Part shown: positions 1 through 5,190 of the stretch, piece after piece
Position numbering within the stretch: the stretch's first letter is position 1
Layout: each line of letters starts with the position of its first letter
Source: Ruminococcus flavefaciens
GTDB taxonomy: Bacteria > Bacillota_A > Clostridia > Oscillospirales > Ruminococcaceae
Direction of reading: 5' to 3'
Length of the DNA stretch: 6,061 nt
Assembly (NCBI GenBank): GCA_004556875.1
Contig: SFFP01000120.1
Location: 1 to 6,061 of the forward strand
Translations under genes and position numbers: made by a program
Notes under the pieces: model-generated
The model's database searches: none
What the model was told of the DNA's origin: nothing
The model's input: only the letters and a program-made list of their open reading frames with translations

Positions 1-27
1 GGAAGGAAGGGAAGGAAGGGAAGGAGG
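1..27. repeat. Purine-rich 9-bp tandem repeat at the window edge
   Basis: The + strand begins with about three copies of a 9-bp unit (GGAAGGAAG, GGAAGGAAG, then GGAAGGAGG). All bases on this strand are purines and there are many short G runs. The array is cut by the left window edge, so its full length is unknown. Its last copy forms a perfect Shine-Dalgarno-like AAGGAGG (21-27), five bases before an ATG at 33 that opens a 17-codon frame ending at 86. That frame runs through the terminator hairpin, so I do not call it a gene. The array could also be the 3' part of a convergent + strand gene, since two frames are open from the edge through it. Confidence 0.6.
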
Positions 28-49
28 ATATCATGGTGAAGGTGGACAA

Positions 50-82
50 GAAAAAGCTCTCCGTTATGGAGAGCTTTCTTTT
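50..82 (-). terminator. Rho-independent terminator, probably bidirectional, ending the operon
   Basis: A perfect 10-bp inverted repeat (53-62 with 68-77) encloses a 5-base loop. Read on the minus strand the stem ends GGAGAGCTTT and continues into further T residues (TTTTTCTT). It lies about 75 bp downstream of the last gene of the operon, where its terminator is expected. Read on the + strand the stem is followed by CTTTTA, so it may also stop a convergent gene coming from the left. No other hairpin with a T run was noticed between the genes, in keeping with one transcript for the whole operon. Confidence 0.8.
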
Positions 83-131
83 ATAGATATGTATCTGACT
101 ACTAACTGCGGATTGCCGTAGGTGTCCTCTG

Positions 132-151
132 CAATTATGAATTACGAATTG
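132..151. repeat. Short AATTAYG heptamer repeat in the 3' intergenic region
   Basis: Three successive 7-bp steps AATTATG, AATTACG, AATTGGT lie between the S-component stop codon and the terminator. The outer CAATT/AATTG can pair as a short inverted repeat. Its position in the transcript 3' end, a few bases after the stop codon, is seen directly. Any role, for instance as a dispersed genomic repeat, is unproven. Confidence 0.4.
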
Positions 152-153
152 GT

Positions 154-840
154 TCAGACTCCGTATTTCACCTTTATTCGCTGTAGCTTCTCGCCGAATG
201 GCTTGGCAAGCAGGTACAGGAACAGCACGTTTGATACCGCATATGACGCAGTATAGGGGATAGCCGAGACCAGTGCCGCAAGATAAAGTCTGATATCGAA
301 CCCCTGATTGTACCACAGGACAGTCCAGATATCCATGATGAACGAATAGGCGATACCTGTCAGAGCACCGTAGATAAGGAGCAATATACGGCTTTTCAGG
401 AGCTTTTCCGAGAATATGCCTGCAAAGAGACCGATTAGTCCCCATGCAAGCATCTGAAAGGCAGTCCACGGACCTTGTCCGAAGTAGAAATTCGAGAGCA
501 CAGCGGACATAGCTCCCACAAGAAAGCCTGCTTCACCGCCGAGATAGAGAGCTGTTATGATAGTGAGGGCGGCGATAGGTTTAAGGAAGGGGATAAATCT
601 TCCTGCGAAGCAAAGGGCAGTCATTGCCGCAACAATGACCATTCTCCGCGTACCTGTTGACTTTTTCTCAAAGCCTGCCGCAAACAGAAGCAGAGCCATG
701 ACAGCTGCTGCAAGGGCGATGATTATATGTTTTTTTGCGTCAAAAGCAAGCGCGCCCACTACAGTTATGGTGGGTATGATAACGAATGGAACGGCTATTT
801 TTATGGCTTGTCTGAGCTTTCTGCTCTTTATGAGTATCAT
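154..840 (-). CDS. ECF transporter S component (substrate-binding membrane subunit), candidate cobalamin/corrinoid type
   Basis: This is a very hydrophobic 228-residue protein that fits an S component, the membrane subunit that binds a vitamin-like substrate and toppled by EcfT releases it inside. Two predicted N-terminal helices (about 12-31 and 37-56) precede the usual roughly six-helix core. The core opens after a basic stretch with an alanine-rich helix (VAAMTALCFAGR, about 70-81), the type of first helix that docks on EcfT. A conspicuous motif FGQGPWTAFQMLAWG lies at about 120-134, probably a loop and helix near the ligand site. The start follows a strong site, GGGGTG with 5-base spacing, and overlaps the ATPase stop as ATGA. 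It is the last gene before the terminator. Membership in the ECF class is firm from context and composition. The substrate is inferred as B12-like from the two surface proteins upstream; other ligands remain possible. Confidence 0.88.
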   Translation of the reverse strand: MILIKSRKLRQAIKIAVPFVIIPTITVVGALAFDAKKHIIIALAAAVMALLLFAAGFEKKSTGTRRMVIVAAMTALCFAGRFIPFLKPIAALTIITALYLGGEAGFLVGAMSAVLSNFYFGQGPWTAFQMLAWGLIGLFAGIFSEKLLKSRILLLIYGALTGIAYSFIMDIWTVLWYNQGFDIRLYLAALVSAIPYTASYAVSNVLFLYLLAKPFGEKLQRIKVKYGV

Positions 841-2495
841 AGCTTCACCCCTTTGATAGCCGAGGTGTTTCCTGTATTTTCATTGAGTCGGCATAGTGAA
901 ACAGCGTCCTCAACAGTCACGGCGTTGTCGAAATATCCGCGTGTCATGCGGCTTACGGCTGTTGTGTAGAAGCTGCTGCGAGGGAAGAACTCATGGGGAG
1001 TCCCCACAGAGACCACCTTGCCGCCGAAGAACATTGCGCACCTGTCACCGCAGACTGCGGCAAACTCAACATCGTGAGTGACTATGACAACGGTCACGCC
1101 CTTGTCTTTCAGCTTTCTGAGGATTTCTATGATATTCAGCTTAGCGGCTGCATCCAGACCCTTTGTTGGTTCGTCAAGCAGGAGCAGTTTCGGCTTTGCT
1201 GCAAGGACTTTCGCAAGAGCAGTGAGCTGTTGTTCGCCGCCTGAGAGGTCATAGGGGTGAGTGTCGAGCAGGTGTGATATATCGTATGGAAGCTCTGAAA
1301 GCTCCGCACCGCACTCTTCAAGTTCTTCGCGGACAGTATTTTTCAGAAACACGGTCTGAACGTCCTGAGGGAGCATTGCAAGACATTCCCTGTAAAGTGA
1401 GCGGTTTTTGTAGTCCTTCAGCTTTTTGCCGAATACCCTTATTTGACCGCTGTAGACTTTGTTAAGACCTGCCGCCGCAGAAAGAGCAGTAGTTTTGCCT
1501 GAGCCGTTGCCGCCGAGTATGCAGAATATTTCACCGCTGTACACCTTGAAGCTGAGACCGTCCAGAATGTCCCTGCCGCTTCGCTCATAGCGGAAATAAA
1601 CGTCTTTGAACTCCAGAGCCGTGTCGCTTCTGCCTGCATGAGATGCCTGCGCAAGTCCGCGAGTAGTATTTCCGTAATTGTTTTCGATGAAGTTCCTGCC
1701 CTCGCGGACTGTCAGCGGACAGCTTCCGCTGCCGCTGAGCTTCGCGTAAAGCCGCGAAGCCGCAGGCATACCGCAGATGATATCCTTGCGGTCACGAAGC
1801 TGAGATATGGTATCAGCAGGGGGCGCATCAGCGATGATACTGCCCTTGTCCATGACAATGAGCCTGTCGCAAATGGGTACAACGTCTTCAAGGCGGTGTT
1901 CAGCCATGAGTATAGTGAGGGAGAAGTCCTGATTGAGCCGTTTCAGTGTAGCTGTGAAGTCAGCCGCGGCAATGGGGTCAAGCTGAGCAGTGGGTTCATC
2001 GAGGATAAGGAGCTGTGGCTGCATAACGAGTACAGATGCAAGATTGAGGAGCTGTTTCTGTCCGCCCGAAAGCTCAGCGGTATCCCTGTCGAACCAGTCA
2101 TTTATGCCGAAATAGCTTGCCATTTCCGCAATACGGCGGTATATCTCATCAGGCTTTACACCAAGATTTTCAAGACCGAAAGCCAGTTCGTGCCACACCT
2201 TGTCGGTAACTATCTGCTGTTCGGGACGCTGTGCCACGAAACCCACAGAAGCCGCGGAAGTTCTGTCGTCAAGGTCGGAAAGAGCCTTTCCGCAGAAGCT
2301 TATCTCACCGCGCATATCTCCCATAGGAGCAAGCTCACGCTTCATCATACGGAGCAGAGTTGACTTACCGCTTCCCGTAGCTCCGCAGAGTACGGCGAAA
2401 TCTCCTTTTTCAAGGGTAAAGCCGATGTTTTTCAGTGCAGGTGACTGGCACTGAGGGTAGGTAAAGCTCAGACCGCTGACCGCAAGTATTTCCAT
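837..2495 (-). CDS. ecfA: Fused ECF transporter ATPase with two ABC domains (EcfA1-EcfA2 type)
   Basis: This is the cytoplasmic motor of the ECF importer: ATP binding and hydrolysis drive movement of EcfT and the S component. Both nucleotide-binding domains are in one 552-residue chain. Domain 1 has Walker A GATGSGKST (38-46), Q-loop Q89, signature LSGGQ (142-146), Walker B LLILDEP (162-168) and switch His200. Domain 2 has Walker A GGNGSGKTT (328-336), Q-loop Q377, signature LSGGE (417-421), Walker B LLLLDEP (437-443) and His474. Both sites therefore look catalytically intact. Each domain is followed by a similar short tail (about 244-272 and 512-535). The start codon follows GGAGG (2506-2510) by 10 bases and lies 28 bp inside ecfT. 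The stop overlaps the S-component start by 4 bp. The protein is double the length of a single EcfA, as in many group I ECF systems of clostridia. The identification is very secure; whether it serves other S components cannot be seen. Confidence 0.95.
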   Translation of the reverse strand: MEILAVSGLSFTYPQCQSPALKNIGFTLEKGDFAVLCGATGSGKSTLLRMMKRELAPMGDMRGEISFCGKALSDLDDRTSAASVGFVAQRPEQQIVTDKVWHELAFGLENLGVKPDEIYRRIAEMASYFGINDWFDRDTAELSGGQKQLLNLASVLVMQPQLLILDEPTAQLDPIAAADFTATLKRLNQDFSLTILMAEHRLEDVVPICDRLIVMDKGSIIADAPPADTISQLRDRKDIICGMPAASRLYAKLSGSGSCPLTVREGRNFIENNYGNTTRGLAQASHAGRSDTALEFKDVYFRYERSGRDILDGLSFKVYSGEIFCILGGNGSGKTTALSAAAGLNKVYSGQIRVFGKKLKDYKNRSLYRECLAMLPQDVQTVFLKNTVREELEECGAELSELPYDISHLLDTHPYDLSGGEQQLTALAKVLAAKPKLLLLDEPTKGLDAAAKLNIIEILRKLKDKGVTVVIVTHDVEFAAVCGDRCAMFFGGKVVSVGTPHEFFPRSSFYTTAVSRMTRGYFDNAVTVEDAVSLCRLNENTGNTSAIKGVKL

Positions 2496-3346
2496 TTGAG
2501 TCTGACCTCCGTTTCGATGATAAGTGGGAGAAGAATTAGTGCCAAGTAGGATAATATTCCCGAAATACCGAGAATGCTCGGTGAGCTGTACTCTATTTCG
2601 GGATAGAAAGTGAAGCTGAGTGAGTCAGTGCCCACAGCCGCCGCAGTTACGCCTGTAAGAGCGAGAGTGACAATGATAAGGAGTATATCCCACACCCGAA
2701 AGTGAAAGCGTTTCAGCTGAGTGCGTCTGCCGATGCCGTAGCCTCTTGCCTCCATGCTGTCGGCGGTGATAATGCCGTTTTCCAGTGCCCATGTGACCAT
2801 TATGGAGAACACCCTTGAACGTCCCTTTATGTCGTCGATGATGTTGTCGTCCTTGTACAGTCCCATAGCGGTCTGTGCGGAGTTTATCTTTGCGGACTGC
2901 CTGCTGAACAGTGGAACAAATCTCAGCGCCATTGACAGCACCAGTGAAAGCTTTGGTGAGAGCGCTCCCGTGATGTAGAGGAGCTTTTCGCTTGTCATTA
3001 TCTGAGTGAAAGACCTGAACCAGTACAGCACGCCGATTATCATAGCCGCCGAATTTACGCCGTATAGCAGAGCTTCAAGAGTAACGGGATTGTGGTTCAT
3101 GACAAAGAGCACAGTCTTTCCGTTGTGAGATATGAGGGGATTTGCAAGTGCGAGGACTGCAAAGAGTATCCAGAAGAAAATATGCTCTCTGCCGTGAGAA
3201 AGACCATTCCGCACCGTAAAGAAAAGGACTCCCCCCACAAGGGAAATGCCCATGAGAACAGGGTAGTTGCAGAACATGGCAATGCCTGTGACGCTGAAAA
3301 ACCATATGGTGACAGCTATGGGGTCGTATTCAGAGAATTTCCTCAT
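2468..3346 (-). CDS. ecfT: ECF transporter transmembrane subunit EcfT (CbiQ family)
   Basis: EcfT is the membrane scaffold that couples the ATPases to the S component. The 292-residue protein has hydrophobic segments at about 12-45, 56-72, 94-110, 127-147, 219-238 and 258-277. Between the fourth and fifth lies a long amphipathic region with the family hallmark SMEARGYG (197-204), whose Ala-Arg-Gly sits in a coupling helix that contacts the ATPase. The LSLVLSMALRFVPLF stretch (133-147) before the coupling helices is also typical of the CbiQ/EcfT family. The length is ordinary for EcfT. The ATG overlaps the stop of the preceding surface protein as ATGA, and the 3' end overlaps the ATPase gene by 28 bp, arguing for translational coupling and a fixed subunit ratio. 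The combination of family hallmark and neighbouring A and S genes makes the call secure. Confidence 0.93.
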   Translation of the reverse strand: MRKFSEYDPIAVTIWFFSVTGIAMFCNYPVLMGISLVGGVLFFTVRNGLSHGREHIFFWILFAVLALANPLISHNGKTVLFVMNHNPVTLEALLYGVNSAAMIIGVLYWFRSFTQIMTSEKLLYITGALSPKLSLVLSMALRFVPLFSRQSAKINSAQTAMGLYKDDNIIDDIKGRSRVFSIMVTWALENGIITADSMEARGYGIGRRTQLKRFHFRVWDILLIIVTLALTGVTAAAVGTDSLSFTFYPEIEYSSPSILGISGILSYLALILLPLIIETEVRLKWKYLRSAV

Positions 3347-5190
3347 TTTTCGTATACCTCATCAAGGTCGTGACCTATCTCGCAGGTGTAGAGCCACTCA
3401 ATCCTGTCGCCGTCGCTGAGTACGTATTCGCCGCAGTTGCGCGACGGAGTTATGCCGTTTACGTGGTAGACCCAGCCTGAAAGGTCGCCGAAATCGAATT
3501 CATAGATGTAGTTTATACCTGCAATATAGACCTTGCCGTGTGCACCGCCTGAGCTTCCTGTATTTTCAACCTGTATGCCGTAGGTCTGAGCGGCTTCCGT
3601 GAGGATATCGAACACCGTGTCTCCTGCCTCTATATCGAAAGCAGTGGGAGCAAGTATCACGCCGTCATCGGGGATATGTTCTGAGTCTGACTTGCCTGCG
3701 ATAGTGTCACAGCGTATCTCCATAGTGACCGTGCCCACGATATTATCCTTGTGCTTTTTCTCGCCGCTGTAGTAGTCCTCGGCAGAAGATATATCCGTAA
3801 GGAGAACGACTGCGACAGCCGCACCTGCAATGACGGCAAGGAAGATAAAGTTCTTGATGTTTCGCTTGCCTGTGATAAAGAGGATAAGTGCAAGGACTGC
3901 CCCTGAGCCGATGATAATGAGTATGACTATAGGCTTATAGCTCCCTCGCTGAGAAGCTTTTTCCTGAGCCGATGTGACTTCCGTGGGGGTTATCTCCTGC
4001 GGTGAAGCGCCGTCAGCAGATGATGTGATAACAGCCGATGTCTTTGAAGAAGCTGTGGTTTTTGCGGCAGATGAAGCCTTAGAAGCGGTAGTGTTTGATA
4101 CCCTTGTTACAGCAGTGGTGCTGTTTTTATTTGGGGCAGTGGTATGATCGGGAGCTTTGATGTCAGCCTTATCCTCAGAAGTATCATTCTGTGGGATAAC
4201 AGGAGTTTCCTCTGGACTTACCCAGCCTTTCAGACCGCAGTTATCCATAATAAGCAGGGGAGATTCGCCCCTTTCCATGCGCATGAAAGCGATAAGCGAG
4301 TAAAGCGCCTGAACAGTTGCGGTCTCGTTTGACTCCTCGCCCATAGCGTGGCAGAAGCTTCCGTCATCGAGTCTGTAGTCCATGATGCCGTCGATGAGGT
4401 TATTGCCGTTTTTGATGAATCTTTCATCGTATCGGCAGTCTATACCCAGTGCAGAGACAGCCGTAAGCACCTGAGCCGTACTCTCGGGATTTGGAGTTCC
4501 GAAGCTAGTGTATCCGCCGTTATCCTCCTGACGCTGTGACATGAAGTCCAGAGCGCGGTCAACAGCCTGAGAAACATCATACCTGTCGGTATATGGAGCA
4601 AGAGCCTGAACGGTCATGGCAGTAACATCTATATCACCATAGTCGCCGAAAAGTGCCCAGCCGCCGTCGTCATACTGCATGGAAAGGAGATAGTCTATAA
4701 CAGAGTCAAAGGTATAAGCTGAACAGGTATAGCCGTTATTGAGGATATGCAGACCGTATATCCAGCTCATAAGTCCCTGCTTTCCGATGGAATTATCGAG
4801 GATATCGGAGATATAGCTGTCATTGCTTCCTGCGGCACAGAGAGCCAGTGCGTACTTTTCCCTTGAAGTTGCCGACGAGACATTATTGTCTGCGAGATAG
4901 GCTTTCAGAGCATTTTCATAGTTTCTGAGTCCTTTGTGACCGTATTGGCTGAGAGCGATAACGTACCAGTCTGTAGTTCTGCCTGCGCCCTCTGCGGCAG
5001 TACCGTCAAGCCATTCATCAATGCTTCCTGCACCTGACTGTCCGAGCTTATAATCAACGATACCGCCAATGACAGACTGAACATCATCGGCGGTATATTC
5101 ACTGCACTCAGCCTTTAGCGGTGTAATGCTGAGTGTAAGCATCAGAGCTATAACAGAACACAGGATACCCGAAAGTAACTTAGTCCTCAT
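3343..5190 (-). CDS. Membrane-tethered surface protein: alpha/alpha toroid, Ser/Thr linker, two TM helices, DUF4430 domain; intrinsic factor-like
   Basis: I infer an extracellular ligand-capture protein for the ECF importer. The 615-residue chain starts with a Sec signal peptide (1-27, probable cleavage after LKA; Cys29 does not sit in a lipobox). Residues about 30-325 form an alpha-helical repeat domain of the prenyltransferase/squalene-cyclase toroid type. Three QW-like repeats are visible, with cores DDGGW (174-178), DNGGY (223-227) and DDGSF (275-279). The acidic DxDD motif of squalene-hopene cyclases is not present (DIDVTAM occurs instead), so an enzyme role is unlikely. A Ser/Thr-rich linker (about 326-415) leads to two predicted helices (418-440 and 447-466) joined by a basic GKRNIKN turn. 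Residues about 485-605 form a DUF4430/transcobalamin-C-like domain with GWVYHVNG (572-579) and LSDGDRIEWLY (591-601). With the signal peptide cleaved, both folded domains face outside. Animal intrinsic factor and transcobalamin clamp B12 between the same two domain types. The start overlaps the upstream gene by 11 bp and the end overlaps ecfT by 4 bp. Domain calls are good; the ligand is inferred. Confidence 0.85.
   Translation of the reverse strand: MRTKLLSGILCSVIALMLTLSITPLKAECSEYTADDVQSVIGGIVDYKLGQSGAGSIDEWLDGTAAEGAGRTTDWYVIALSQYGHKGLRNYENALKAYLADNNVSSATSREKYALALCAAGSNDSYISDILDNSIGKQGLMSWIYGLHILNNGYTCSAYTFDSVIDYLLSMQYDDGGWALFGDYGDIDVTAMTVQALAPYTDRYDVSQAVDRALDFMSQRQEDNGGYTSFGTPNPESTAQVLTAVSALGIDCRYDERFIKNGNNLIDGIMDYRLDDGSFCHAMGEESNETATVQALYSLIAFMRMERGESPLLIMDNCGLKGWVSPEETPVIPQNDTSEDKADIKAPDHTTAPNKNSTTAVTRVSNTTASKASSAAKTTASSKTSAVITSSADGASPQEITPTEVTSAQEKASQRGSYKPIVILIIIGSGAVLALILFITGKRNIKNFIFLAVIAGAAVAVVLLTDISSAEDYYSGEKKHKDNIVGTVTMEIRCDTIAGKSDSEHIPDDGVILAPTAFDIEAGDTVFDILTEAAQTYGIQVENTGSSGGAHGKVYIAGINYIYEFDFGDLSGWVYHVNGITPSRNCGEYVLSDGDRIEWLYTCEIGHDLDEVYEK
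3793..3939 (-). other. Two-helix membrane anchor between the toroid and DUF4430 domains
   Basis: Two hydrophobic stretches (residues 418-440 and 447-466) flank a short positively charged turn, KRNIK. By the positive-inside rule the turn is cytoplasmic, so the chain enters and leaves the membrane as a hairpin and the domains on either side are both extracellular. An anchor in the middle of the chain, not at an end, is an unusual arrangement. The topology is inferred from composition. Confidence 0.7.
4282..4689 (-). repeat. Three QW-like toroid repeats within the surface protein
   Basis: Residues 168-303 contain three copies, about 50 residues apart, of a pattern: helix, D-D/N-G-G/S-aromatic turn, acidic or polar loop, then a T-A-x-V-Q-A-L-type helix (TAMTVQALAPY, STAQVLTAVSAL, TATVQALYSLI). 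This is the repeat signature of alpha/alpha-toroid domains. More diverged helical pairs upstream (near 74-83 and 111-121) probably complete the barrel. It is protein-level repetition; the DNA copies have diverged. Confidence 0.75.

Noticed and set aside
1638..2363. Long + strand open frame (241 codons) opposite the ATPase gene
   Set aside because: It lies wholly antisense to the well-conserved first ABC domain. The translation shows no recognisable motif or fold, and the ATPase motifs explain the sequence. Long antisense frames are common opposite such genes.
4282..4689. Reading the toroid domain as a terpene cyclase or prenyltransferase enzyme
   Set aside because: The repeats match the fold, but the DxDD acid motif is absent and the domain is secreted and joined to a DUF4430 domain. 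A binding role fits better.
5101..5113. Lipoprotein signal at Cys29 of the toroid protein
   Set aside because: The residues before the Cys (L-K-A-E) do not fit a lipobox, which needs a small residue just before Cys. A normal signal peptidase I site after Ala27 is more likely, and the protein already has two TM helices.
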